The position numbers and the translations under genes were made by a program. The notes under the pieces were generated by a model. The model was not told the origin of the DNA. It made no database searches and was given only the letters and a program-made list of their open reading frames with translations. This document shows, in pieces, positions 7,265 through 14,903 of a DNA stretch of 19,036 nt. The stretch is from Bdellovibrionota bacterium (GTDB lineage: Bacteria; Bdellovibrionota; Bacteriovoracia; Bacteriovoracales; Bacteriovoracaceae), in assembly GCA_030836365.1 (NCBI GenBank), contig JAURQB010000056.1:1-19036 (forward strand). Reading direction: 5' to 3'. The stretch's first letter is position 1. Each line of letters starts with the position of its first letter.

Positions 7265-8338
7265 TTGTCATTGAGTAGAACTTTCATTACTCTTATTTCC
7301 ACTCAAAAGTTATTGGTTTTTATGGTTAATTTTTTTAGTTTTCTAGTTTTATCGATTTTCCTGGGCTGCGAATCTAACGTGCCTAATTCAGAGATCAATA
7401 GTAATTCAGTTTCAATGAATTCCAAAAACAAAAGTGAGCAACTTAAAAAAAATAAAAAAGATTTACTCAGTATTTCTTTTTCAGGTGATCCAAGCTCTCA
7501 AGGTTTAGAAGAACAAAAATATTGTCAAAAAGTAGATCAAAAATTTTATCAATATGGATGGTCAAAAAGTAATTGCTTAGGTTACCAATGGAATTGGGTT
7601 CGGCGTTCTTTTTGGGGAAACATTATCCCTTGGGTTGTCGCGGGTGAGCCAGAAGATGTAGACGCCAATACAACGATTGTTCTTTGTGGTGTTCATGGAG
7701 ATGAGATTACTCCGGTTAAATTTTGTTATGACATCATGGAGTATGTGCAAACACTTGGAGACAAACTTCGTGGCCATCGTGTGGTCATTGCTCCACTTGT
7801 CGCACCAGATAGCTTTTTGAAAAAATATCCGACGAGAACAAATGCAAGAGGTGTTGATGTTAATCGTAATTTTCCCACAAAAGATTGGGATAAAGATGCC
7901 CTTAGGCTTTGGAAGTCTAGATACAGGTCTACTAAGAGACGTTATCCTGGAAAGGTTAGTAAAAGTGAACAAGAAACTCATTTTCAAATTAACCTGATTA
8001 ACCGTTATCAGCCTCAAAAGATTATTTCTGTTCATGCTCCGTTAACGATTATTGATTATGATGGGCCAGAAAATGCACACGGGGATAAAGAGCATGTTGC
8101 TAAAAGTTTGCTTGTACAAATGAGTAAGAAAGCTAATGGGTACAAAGTAAAAAACTACCCATTTTTTCCTGGGTCTCTAGGAAACTGGGCCGGAAATGAG
8201 CGGGGAATTCCAACTTATACACTAGAGCTACCCACTAGTGATAACCGGCTTCATCGAAAATACTGGAAAAAATTTAAGCCTGCCATCTTATATGCCATTA
8301 CTCATAATTTTAACGTTGCGGAAATTGTTGAAAAATAA
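7265..8338 (+). CDS. M14 zinc carboxypeptidase/amidase (MpaA-like), probable lipoprotein
   Basis: A zinc peptidase of the M14 group closest in motifs to MpaA, which cleaves the gamma-D-Glu/diaminopimelate bond in murein peptides, and to AstE/AspA deacylases. Zinc ligands are His144 and Glu147 (GVHGDE) and His257 (ISVHAP). ARGVDVNRNFP (194-204) supplies substrate-binding Asn and Arg, and Glu321 (YTLELP) is the catalytic base. The N-terminus has basic residues, then about 19 hydrophobic residues ending FLGC with Cys35, a slightly atypical lipobox, followed by a polar low-complexity linker rich in N, S and K. It is probably tethered in the periplasm. The start is uncertain: TTG at 7265 or 7271 keeps a basic n-region, while ATG at 7322 leaves a short uncharged one; none has a clear Shine-Dalgarno. 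The context beside a RimK-like ligase suggests linked substrates, but the compartments probably differ. Murein peptide trimming is the best guess. Confidence 0.83.
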   Translation: MSLSRTFITLISTQKLLVFMVNFFSFLVLSIFLGCESNVPNSEINSNSVSMNSKNKSEQLKKNKKDLLSISFSGDPSSQGLEEQKYCQKVDQKFYQYGWSKSNCLGYQWNWVRRSFWGNIIPWVVAGEPEDVDANTTIVLCGVHGDEITPVKFCYDIMEYVQTLGDKLRGHRVVIAPLVAPDSFLKKYPTRTNARGVDVNRNFPTKDWDKDALRLWKSRYRSTKRRYPGKVSKSEQETHFQINLINRYQPQKIISVHAPLTIIDYDGPENAHGDKEHVAKSLLVQMSKKANGYKVKNYPFFPGSLGNWAGNERGIPTYTLELPTSDNRLHRKYWKKFKPAILYAITHNFNVAEIVEK

Positions 8339-8374
8339 ATTTTATTTAACAGCCATGTAAAATTGGCAAAGCAC

Positions 8375-8402
8375 TAAAGTCTTTTTCTCGGGTACCCGAT
8401 AT
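8375..8402 (+). promoter_or_regulatory. Sigma-28 (FliA)-like promoter candidate
   Basis: TAAAGTCT (8375-8382), 12 bases, then CCCGATAT (8395-8402) matches the FliA consensus TAAAGTTT-N11-GCCGATAA at 7 of 8 and 6 of 8 positions, with one extra spacer base. It lies 33 bases upstream of the regulator's ATG. One odd spacer base and no flagellar gene in the window keep this tentative. Confidence 0.4.
8388..8399. promoter_or_regulatory. Perfect 12-bp palindrome upstream of the PilZ-GAF regulator
   Basis: TCGGGTACCCGA is a perfect palindrome with no spacer. It overlaps the candidate sigma-28-like -10 element, a position where a dimeric protein, possibly the downstream Fis-type regulator itself, could act. 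It shares a GGTACC core with the inverted repeat at 1083-1153. Confidence 0.4.
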
Positions 8403-8435
8403 GCACTAGAGACCATGTTTACCTCGGAGTAAAAA

Positions 8436-10397
8436 ATGTTAACTAGTTTTGCTGAATTTAAATTCTACCAATCTTTTAGAATACCGGTCGAGCAGTCAGA
8501 CAATTTACGCTTTATGCTTAGTAAGGATAACCTGGTTGGTGATGATGATTATATCGATGACGCAATATTAGTTGATATATCTGTAAGCGGTTTAGGCTTT
8601 AAATCAATTGAAAGAATAAGTGTGGGAACTGGCTTGAATATTAGTCTTCAGTTTAAAAGGTCTCAATTAGAGCTAACTGGAAAAGTTGTTCGAGCTTTCA
8701 CAAACTCGGTTAACGATAGTGAGATTATTTATGGTGTTGAGCTAGATGAAGAATCCAAAATTAACCGCTTTTTAGAGCAATATATCTCTAGTTTCTCTAC
8801 TGATCGTCTGAAAGATTGCTTGATCGAATCAGCTCTTCGTGAACGATATACAGACGCATCAGAGGGGTTTGAAATGTTCTCTCTGCTTCTTAGTTTATTT
8901 CAAGATATCACTCATTTTGGTGACAAAGAAGGATTTTTAGAAACGATGCTAGAGGAGGTCGTTCGAATTTTAAACGCTCAACGAGCAAGCATATTTCTCA
9001 TCAATCCCGAAACGAATGAACTCGAGGCAGCTTGTGCCTTAGGTGTGGATAAAAATGATCTTAAGTTTGATTATCGTTTAGGTATTGCCGGTTCAGTATT
9101 TACAACAGGCGTGGCGCTCAATATTGATACTAAAAATGACCCATCTCGCTTTAATGAAAACTTTGATCAAAAACTTGGTTTTGAAACAAAGTCAATCATC
9201 TGTCATCCAATTCAAAATAGAGAAGATAAAACGATTGGTGTCATTGAAGTATTGAATAAAAGAAATCAAGATCGTTTTACTATTGAGGATGAAAAGACGA
9301 TGAAAGTTTTAGCACTCGTTTTCTCAAGTGTGTTTCATAATTTTAATCCAATTAGTGATAAAAGTCAGATTCGTCGGTTTTCAAGACCGTTTGATCGCAA
9401 GCACGCTATGCTGGGAAAAACTCCTCATGTTAATTCCTTAAGAAGTTCTATTATTAAGCTAAAAGATATTGATGCTACGGTTCTTATTCAAGGTGAGCGT
9501 GGAGTAGGAAAAACTTTATTTGGCAAAATTCTACACTTTGAGGGGCAAAGAGGTTTGAAACCTTTTGAGTTTGTTGATTGCGCGGAAATGGATAATGAAA
9601 TTCTTAAACTTTCACTATATGGTAATGAAAATCATTCTAGCAAACTTGAATCTTGCCAAGGGGGAACGATATTTTTTCGTGAAATAAACAAGCTCTCTTT
9701 GGATGATCAACGAAAATTAAAACAAGTCTTAAAAAATAGAAATTTACCAGGTTCAAAGTACACACTTGATATTAGAGTGATGGCCTCAACGAGTGAAGAC
9801 CTAACCCAAAAAGTAGAGTCTGGAGAGTTTGATTCAGAGTTTTTAGAACTTCTTTCCGAGTCATTTATCAGTATTGACCCACTAAGGAGACGATCTGCTG
9901 ATATTAATTCATTGGTTGAATTTTTTCTTAAAATGGAATGTAAAAAACAGGGGTTACTTTTAAAAAGTATGTCTCCAAGAGTAATTGATCAGCTTGAGAA
10001 TTATGACTGGCCAGGAAATATTATGGAGCTTAAACGGTGCGTGGAAAGAGCGATTTTATATAATCCAAAAAGTCACGTCATTACGGATCTGGATTTAGAA
10101 AATTCAGCGATACCATTGGTTGACCTTAATCATAAAAGAAGACAGTTTGGCGAACTTCCGTTTGTTAGTGATTTTAATATTTCCTTAAAAGACCGCTTAT
10201 CGATTGTTGAAAGAGAGATGATTATTTCAGAAATAAAAAGAAATAATGGCAATAAATCCAAAGCGGCAAAAGAGATGGGGATTTCGCGGGAAGCGCTTAG
10301 GAAAAAATTAATTAACTCTGATGAAGTACTGGCCGCGCTTGGAGATAGAGGTGTAAGGCAAACAAGTCGAGATGATGAGCTGAAAAAAGCCAGTTAA
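8436..10397 (+). CDS. PilZ-GAF-AAA-Fis regulator with degenerate sigma-54 activator domain
   Basis: A 653-residue regulator built like a bacterial enhancer-binding protein. Residues about 12-120 are PilZ-like with DISVSG (47-52), but no RxxxR motif precedes it, so c-di-GMP binding is doubtful. Residues about 145-300 are a GAF sensor domain. The AAA domain (about 325-545) keeps Walker A, GERGVGKT (353-360), but lacks the GAFTGA loop: the segment from SLYG to GGTIFF is about nine residues too short. Walker B reads IFFRE with Arg415 where Asp is usual. The sensor I Asn is Ser453 (ASTSED), the arginine-finger segment FREDLYYRL is replaced by FDSEFLELL, and the sensor II GNVREL is GNIMEL. A Fis-type helix-turn-helix is intact at about 597-627. 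It probably binds DNA and ATP without remodelling sigma-54, as TyrR does with sigma-70. The ATG follows GGAG (8426-8429) by six bases. It converges on yjbQ with only 10 bases between. Confidence 0.9.
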   Translation: MLTSFAEFKFYQSFRIPVEQSDNLRFMLSKDNLVGDDDYIDDAILVDISVSGLGFKSIERISVGTGLNISLQFKRSQLELTGKVVRAFTNSVNDSEIIYGVELDEESKINRFLEQYISSFSTDRLKDCLIESALRERYTDASEGFEMFSLLLSLFQDITHFGDKEGFLETMLEEVVRILNAQRASIFLINPETNELEAACALGVDKNDLKFDYRLGIAGSVFTTGVALNIDTKNDPSRFNENFDQKLGFETKSIICHPIQNREDKTIGVIEVLNKRNQDRFTIEDEKTMKVLALVFSSVFHNFNPISDKSQIRRFSRPFDRKHAMLGKTPHVNSLRSSIIKLKDIDATVLIQGERGVGKTLFGKILHFEGQRGLKPFEFVDCAEMDNEILKLSLYGNENHSSKLESCQGGTIFFREINKLSLDDQRKLKQVLKNRNLPGSKYTLDIRVMASTSEDLTQKVESGEFDSEFLELLSESFISIDPLRRRSADINSLVEFFLKMECKKQGLLLKSMSPRVIDQLENYDWPGNIMELKRCVERAILYNPKSHVITDLDLENSAIPLVDLNHKRRQFGELPFVSDFNISLKDRLSIVEREMIISEIKRNNGNKSKAAKEMGISREALRKKLINSDEVLAALGDRGVRQTSRDDELKKAS

Positions 10398-10407
10398 TTC
10401 TTTGCTG

Positions 10408-10812
10408 TTAATCCTTGATGAATTTATAGTGAACCTTTCTTTCATGTTGGCCGTCTCGAAACTCAGCAAGATAGATTCCCTGCCAAGTTCCTAATTTAAT
10501 CTGTCCGTCTTCTACCATTAAAGTAAGCGTTTGATGCAGTAAAATAGATTTCATATGGCTTGGAGAGTCATCAGGGCCTTCGGCGGTGTGGGTAATGAAT
10601 GAAAGGTTTCTTGGAGCAAGATGTTTAAAAAATTGCCCAACATCACTGATTGCCGAAGGGTCATAGGCCTCAGAGATTGCCAAGGCGCAACTCGTGTGCG
10701 GTAAAAAAAGATAGAGCATTCCATCACCTTCAATAGAAATATTTTTTATCTCTTGAGTGATATCGTAAAAACGCTCTCCATTCGTTGAAATTTGTTTAGT
10801 ATTTACTTTCAT
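10408..10812 (-). CDS. yjbQ: YjbQ / UPF0047 family protein
   Basis: A 134-residue single-domain protein of the YjbQ (UPF0047) family, which forms trimers with a metal-like site. Some members have weak thiamine-phosphate synthase activity when overproduced; the physiological role is unsettled. Signature segments are all present: LPHTSCALAISE (His39 region), ITHTAEGPDDSPSHMKS, and GQIKLGTWQGIYLAEFRDG followed by RKV near the C-terminus. The length is typical. The ATG at 10812 has AAGG about eight bases upstream. It converges with the degenerate regulator and diverges from cdaA across 152 AT-rich bases that must hold both promoters; I could not pick convincing hexamers there. Nothing else in the window belongs to thiamine synthesis, so the family name is safer than the enzyme name. 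Confidence 0.92.
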   Translation of the reverse strand: MKVNTKQISTNGERFYDITQEIKNISIEGDGMLYLFLPHTSCALAISEAYDPSAISDVGQFFKHLAPRNLSFITHTAEGPDDSPSHMKSILLHQTLTLMVEDGQIKLGTWQGIYLAEFRDGQHERKVHYKFIKD

Positions 10813-10964
10813 TTCAAGTGCCTTTTTTTCTTACTTTTTTCATTCGTAGTTTATAGACGTTTTTATTTTTTTCAATAAATTTAATCTATGCTACATTTCA
10901 TGCTCAAAGTTCCCGAAATAATTGATAATTTAGGAAGTATTGGAATAAATAATAAGGACAATAT

Positions 10965-11783
10965 TTGGAAATAATCATCGATGCCCTTAGAGATTTTCAA
11001 GTAAAAGATTTAGTCGACATATTTGTTGTCTCAACTGTCATATATCAATTACTGAAAATCCTTCACGGCACAAGGTCGATGCAAGTAGTTGTCGGTATTG
11101 TTTTACTAGGAATAATTTCATGGATGGGAACGTCCTATCAGCTATATTCAATCAATTGGTTATTAGAAAACTTCTTTGATAGCTTCATCATTATTCTGGT
11201 CATCCTTTTTCAAGAAGAGATTCGAAGTGCCCTTGTCTCGTTTGGTAATAGACAATCATTTTTTCGGCAGTTGAAATCAGATGACAGAGAAGAAGATATC
11301 AATGAACTCGTTGATGGAGTTTGGTCTCTCAAAAGAAATAAGAAAGGAGCATTAATTGTTTTAAAAAACCAAAACGCGATTGGGGAAATTATTGAAAGTG
11401 GCATAAAGGTTGACGCCGACATTCACCGTGAATTATTGTTGGCCATTTTTCAAAGCTCAGGTTCAATTCATGATGGTGCAGTTGTCGTGGAAAAGAGAAA
11501 AATCGTGGCGGCGGGATGTTTTCTTCCCTTGGCCAAAAATACAGAGCTTGCAAGAAATTTGGGGACACGTCACCGAGCGGCTATTGGAGTTACTGAAGGT
11601 CGAGACAGTATTGCCGTTGTCGTTAGCGAGGAGACGAATAAAGTAAGCCTATGCGTTTCAGGAAAAATAATAGATATGGAGGATCCTTTTAGTTTAAGGC
11701 GCTACCTCACATTTTTATGGGGAACCGGTAATCAAATAGATGAAATTCTTCCGAGAACATATGGAGAAATCGAAAATGAATAA
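10965..11783 (+). CDS. cdaA: Diadenylate cyclase CdaA (c-di-AMP synthase)
   Basis: A 272-residue membrane-bound diadenylate cyclase that makes the second messenger c-di-AMP from two ATP. Three hydrophobic N-terminal segments (about 16-32, 40-55 and 66-83) are the expected membrane anchor. A short linker precedes the DAC domain with its two hallmark motifs: DGA at 170-172 (SIHDGAVVV) and RHR at 202-204 (GTRHRAAIG). The length matches CdaA of Firmicutes (about 273). The start is TTG at 10965, six bases after AAGGA (10954-10958), and it gives the family's usual N-terminus. The last codons overlap the start of ybbR. The order cdaA-ybbR-glmM is the conserved module in which YbbR (CdaR) and GlmM bind and tune CdaA, linking c-di-AMP to cell-wall precursor supply. 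In diderms this nucleotide is less common but known in several phyla. Catalytic residues are intact, so activity is expected. Confidence 0.95.
   Translation: MEIIIDALRDFQVKDLVDIFVVSTVIYQLLKILHGTRSMQVVVGIVLLGIISWMGTSYQLYSINWLLENFFDSFIIILVILFQEEIRSALVSFGNRQSFFRQLKSDDREEDINELVDGVWSLKRNKKGALIVLKNQNAIGEIIESGIKVDADIHRELLLAIFQSSGSIHDGAVVVEKRKIVAAGCFLPLAKNTELARNLGTRHRAAIGVTEGRDSIAVVVSEETNKVSLCVSGKIIDMEDPFSLRRYLTFLWGTGNQIDEILPRTYGEIENE
11763..11766 (+). promoter_or_regulatory. Ribosome binding site that fixes the ybbR start
   Basis: GGAG at 11763-11766 lies nine bases before ATG at 11776 and inside the cdaA coding end. It favours that codon over ATGs at 11740 and 11761, neither of which has a comparable site, giving an 8-base overlap with cdaA. 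Confidence 0.65.
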
Positions 11784-12729
11784 AGTCATGACGGTTTCTA
11801 AAAAGCTAAGAGAAACAAAATATCTACTTAAAATTATAAGTGTCCTTTTGAGTTTGTTTCTTTGGTTTTTTGTCCTGAAATCACAACCCGTGTCCATTGA
11901 AGAAAAGTTGCTCATTCAATATGAGTTACCTGAAGGTTATACATTTTCCAAAAAGCCCATTGAGAAAATAAATGTATATCTTGAGGGTTTAAGGGCAACA
12001 CTAAGGCGATCTGACATAGAAAAAGCAAAAGTTAAATTGATTATTGCACCGTTTAAGGGGGGGGGATTTATTTATCTTGCAGAAATTCCTGTAAGTTCAA
12101 TTCCTCAACCTACAGGCGTTAAAATAAAAGACTATCATCCCAAAAAAATTAAACTTCATCTTGAAAAAACAACAACAAAAAGAGTCCCTATTAATTTAGT
12201 TTTAAAGGGGGCCCTCTCTGAAGAATTAAAGTTGAATTCTTATGAGATATTGCCAGCTGATGTATTAATATCTGGCCCTGAAACGTTAATTAATTCGATT
12301 GATAAAATTTCTACACAAGAACTAGAGCTCAGTTCGGTGAAAATAGATGAATTAGATAAAAAAATAAAAATTAATATTCCAGATCTTGTTGACCTACAAG
12401 AGTTGGATGTTGCAGAAATTCGTGTTCTTTTAAGAGTAGAAGCCAAAGAGCCTATGCGACGTGAAATAGAAGTTCCGATTAAATTTATTACCAGTTCTGG
12501 GGATAAATTCAAATCTAGTCATAAGGTTGCCAGAGTTATGGTTGAATATTTAAACACAAAGAAAAACGTGGAAAGCAAGGCTGAAGGTGATAATAAAATA
12601 GATATTAATGTCTATGCAGACTTAACTCGAAGTGAAATTAGTGGTAAAAAAAGTATCGTTTTGAAAATAGAAAAGACACCGTCATTTAAGGTAATTAAAG
12701 TTGAGCCCAGCTACATTACGGTGGAATAA
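11776..12729 (+). CDS. ybbR: YbbR-domain membrane protein (CdaR-like)
   Basis: A 317-residue protein with one N-terminal membrane segment (about 16-34, ISVLLSLFLWFFVL) and a long extracytoplasmic part made of YbbR repeats, beta-rich modules of about 80 residues. Repeat-like boundaries show as paired strands near 37-120, 125-205 and 210-300, for example KRVPINLVLKG followed by ILPADVLISGPETLI, a typical YbbR signature. In Listeria and Bacillus the homologue CdaR binds the membrane part of CdaA and modulates it. Position directly after cdaA, overlapping it by eight bases, supports that role. Starting at 11776 rather than 11740 removes 12 residues that would otherwise be encoded within cdaA; the Shine-Dalgarno agrees. 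Sequence of YbbR repeats is poorly conserved, so the assignment leans on the anchor, the repeat signature and the neighbourhood together. glmM follows after 15 bases. Confidence 0.88.
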   Translation: MNKVMTVSKKLRETKYLLKIISVLLSLFLWFFVLKSQPVSIEEKLLIQYELPEGYTFSKKPIEKINVYLEGLRATLRRSDIEKAKVKLIIAPFKGGGFIYLAEIPVSSIPQPTGVKIKDYHPKKIKLHLEKTTTKRVPINLVLKGALSEELKLNSYEILPADVLISGPETLINSIDKISTQELELSSVKIDELDKKIKINIPDLVDLQELDVAEIRVLLRVEAKEPMRREIEVPIKFITSSGDKFKSSHKVARVMVEYLNTKKNVESKAEGDNKIDINVYADLTRSEISGKKSIVLKIEKTPSFKVIKVEPSYITVE

Positions 12730-12744
12730 GAAAAAAGGAATTTT

Positions 12745-14121
12745 ATGGCGTCGAAAAAAGTTTTATTTGGCACAGATGGTATCCGAGGAAAGGCCAATAT
12801 ATTTCCAATGACAAGTGAAGTGGCCATGAATTTAGGCCGAGCAGTAGCTCATTATTTTCAACAAGCGACGAGATCAGACAAACAACCACTTATTATTTTG
12901 GGTAAGGATACGCGACTGAGTTGCTATATGATTGAGCTCGCTTTTTCAGCAGGCGTATGTTCTCAAGGGGGAAGAGTCATTTTAACAGGGCCTCTTCCCA
13001 CTCCTGGTGTGGCCTTTGCTGTAAAGAATATGCGGGCAAACGCAGGGGTGATGATCAGCGCTAGTCATAATCCATTTTTTGATAATGGAATTAAAATTTT
13101 TGACCAAGATGGAAACAAGCTGCCAGATAAAGTTGAATTGGAGTTAGAAAAAATGGTTTTGGACCCGAGTTCAATTCCTTATCCTTCTGGGGAAAAAATG
13201 GGGAGAGCTGAAAGACTTGATGAAGTTTTGGGACGCTATATCGTTCATGTTAAATCCACTTTGGACGAAAGTTTAGACCTTACAGACGTACGATTAGTTC
13301 TAGATTGTGCGAACGGAGCAAGTTATAAAGTTGCGCCAATGGTTTTTCGCGAACTTGGAGCAGAAGTTCTCTCGCTCGGAGTTGAACCTAATGGAAAAAA
13401 TATAAATTTAGGAGTGGGATCTCTTCATCCTGAAAAGGCAATAGACAATGTTATTAAATATCGCGCTGATCTTGGAATCTGCTTAGATGGTGATGCTGAC
13501 CGCATTATTACCATTGATAATAAAGGCCAAAAGATTGAAGGAGATATTTTAATTGGTCTTATGGCGAAATATTTACTGGATAAAAAATTGATAGATAAAG
13601 GTCATGAAGTTGTCGGTACACTCATGAGTAATTTAGGTTTAGAGAATTTTGTCAAAAAGCTCGGACTTAAATTTTATCGGGCTAATGTTGGAGATCGATA
13701 TATTTTAGAACGGATGGCAAAAAGTGGCTCTGTTATTGGTGGAGAACCCTCAGGACACATTATATGGGGACAAAAATCTCAAACGGGTGATGGCATTTTA
13801 GCTGGGCTGAAACTTCTAGAGATCAGGCAGTTTTATAATAAACCTATTGATCAGTTGGTAAAAGATTTTGAATTATACCCGCAAAAAACAGTGAATATAC
13901 ATGTTAGTCAAAAACCTGAACTGGCTAAAAATAAAAACATTTCTAAAGAATTAAAAGCGCAAGAGGAATTCTTGGGAAATAAAGGCCGAGTTCTCTTACG
14001 CTACAGTGGAACAGAGCCGCTTATTAGAGTAATGGTTGAGGCAGAAACTGAACAAATGCTAAATGATGCCTTGGATGCTCTTGTTAAAGTTGTTTCTAGT
14101 GAGTTAGTTTCTGGAGAATAA
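12745..14121 (+). CDS. glmM: Phosphoglucosamine mutase GlmM
   Basis: A 458-residue cytoplasmic enzyme converting glucosamine-6-phosphate to glucosamine-1-phosphate on the route to UDP-GlcNAc, needed for peptidoglycan and lipopolysaccharide. All four domain signatures of the alpha-D-phosphohexomutases are seen: GTDGIRG at 9-15; the phosphoserine loop ISASHNP with Ser107; the metal loop DGDADR near residue 249; the sugar-binding GGEPSGH near 332; and the phosphate-binding RYSGTEPLIR near 421. These match GlmM better than phosphomannomutase (GTDGIRG, then FFDNGIK). The length is slightly above E. coli GlmM (445). The ATG follows AAGGA (12735-12739) by five bases. It sits third in the cdaA-ybbR-glmM module, where GlmM is also known to bind CdaA and dampen its activity in Firmicutes. 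No missing residue was noticed. Confidence 0.97.
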   Translation: MASKKVLFGTDGIRGKANIFPMTSEVAMNLGRAVAHYFQQATRSDKQPLIILGKDTRLSCYMIELAFSAGVCSQGGRVILTGPLPTPGVAFAVKNMRANAGVMISASHNPFFDNGIKIFDQDGNKLPDKVELELEKMVLDPSSIPYPSGEKMGRAERLDEVLGRYIVHVKSTLDESLDLTDVRLVLDCANGASYKVAPMVFRELGAEVLSLGVEPNGKNINLGVGSLHPEKAIDNVIKYRADLGICLDGDADRIITIDNKGQKIEGDILIGLMAKYLLDKKLIDKGHEVVGTLMSNLGLENFVKKLGLKFYRANVGDRYILERMAKSGSVIGGEPSGHIIWGQKSQTGDGILAGLKLLEIRQFYNKPIDQLVKDFELYPQKTVNIHVSQKPELAKNKNISKELKAQEEFLGNKGRVLLRYSGTEPLIRVMVEAETEQMLNDALDALVKVVSSELVSGE

Positions 14122-14140
14122 AAAGAAAAGAGGTGACGTA

Positions 14141-14890
14141 ATGGCGAGATTAGGGGTCAATATTGATCATGTTGCTACATTAAGAAATCAACGAGACGAG
14201 GGCTATCCTCAACTAGAGAGAGCGGCAGAGTTTTGCTTAGAAAGCGGAGCGGAACAAATTACGATTCACTTGAGGGAAGATCGACGTCATATTAGAGATG
14301 CTGACTTATTAGTCGTTCAAAACGTCACCAAAAAATATAACCGTCTTCTTAACTTAGAAGTGGGAACAGATTTAGAAATTGCAAAAATTGCAGGAAACCT
14401 CAAACCTGATTGGGTTTGCATAGTACCGGAGAAGCGCGAAGAAAAAACCACTGAGGGAGGTCTAGATCTCAAAAACGCTAAAATAGCGGCAAAAGTAATT
14501 GAGGTTGGTAAGGTTATTAAACACTTGTCTCCTAATACAAAGATTTCATTATTCATTGAGGGTTCAGTACTTATATTCAATGCTGTTAAAGAAATGAGTG
14601 ATATTCTTAAAATAGACGCGGTTGAAATTCACACTGGTGAGTACGCAAAAGATATTCTAGTGGGTGATGACACTGCTTCTCATATAAATAATTTTTTAAC
14701 GTTAAAAAATTTATATATTGAAGAGGGGATTGGTTACCATGCTGGTCATGGATTGACGATGAATAGCCTCATGCCGTTGGTTGAAGCAAAAATTTTTGAT
14801 GAATATAATATTGGGCATTGGATTATTTCTGAATCAGTGTTCATCGGAATTGGAGAGGTTGTAAAACAAATGAAACGACTACTTCAATAA
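14141..14890 (+). CDS. pdxJ: Pyridoxine 5'-phosphate synthase PdxJ
   Basis: A 249-residue TIM-barrel enzyme that condenses 1-deoxy-xylulose-5-phosphate with 3-amino-2-oxopropyl phosphate to pyridoxine 5'-phosphate, the last ring-forming step of DXP-dependent vitamin B6 synthesis. Conserved stretches in order are VNIDHVATLRNQR (6-18), ITIHLREDRRHI, CIVPEKREEKTTEGGLD, LFIEG, VEIHTGEYA and YHAGHGLT, carrying the catalytic Glu and His residues. The length is normal (E. coli 243). The start ATG at 14141 follows GAGGTG (14130-14135) by five bases. It is 19 bases after glmM and likely in the same transcript. PLP is the cofactor of the cysteine desulfurase encoded about 1.3 kb downstream, but that gene is in a separate unit. 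The C-terminal barrel strand reads IISESVF where IIGRAVF-like sequence is common, a modest variation. Confidence 0.97.
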   Translation: MARLGVNIDHVATLRNQRDEGYPQLERAAEFCLESGAEQITIHLREDRRHIRDADLLVVQNVTKKYNRLLNLEVGTDLEIAKIAGNLKPDWVCIVPEKREEKTTEGGLDLKNAKIAAKVIEVGKVIKHLSPNTKISLFIEGSVLIFNAVKEMSDILKIDAVEIHTGEYAKDILVGDDTASHINNFLTLKNLYIEEGIGYHAGHGLTMNSLMPLVEAKIFDEYNIGHWIISESVFIGIGEVVKQMKRLLQ

Positions 14891-14903
14891 AGGCTAACTA
14901 GTA

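Noticed and set aside
7577..8035. 152-codon frame opposite the M14 gene
   Set aside because: It is antisense to conserved zinc-site codons and has no protein-like features.
10398..10407. Terminator between the regulator and yjbQ
   Set aside because: Ten bases are too few, and nearby TTAA repeats give no stable stem.
10813..10964. Promoters for cdaA or yjbQ
   Set aside because: Several TA-rich hexamers occur, but none has a partner at proper spacing ahead of the ribosome sites; I could not choose one honestly.
11740..11775. Earlier ATG starts for ybbR at 11740 and 11761
   Set aside because: They deepen the overlap with cdaA and lack a ribosome site, while 11776 has GGAG nine bases upstream.
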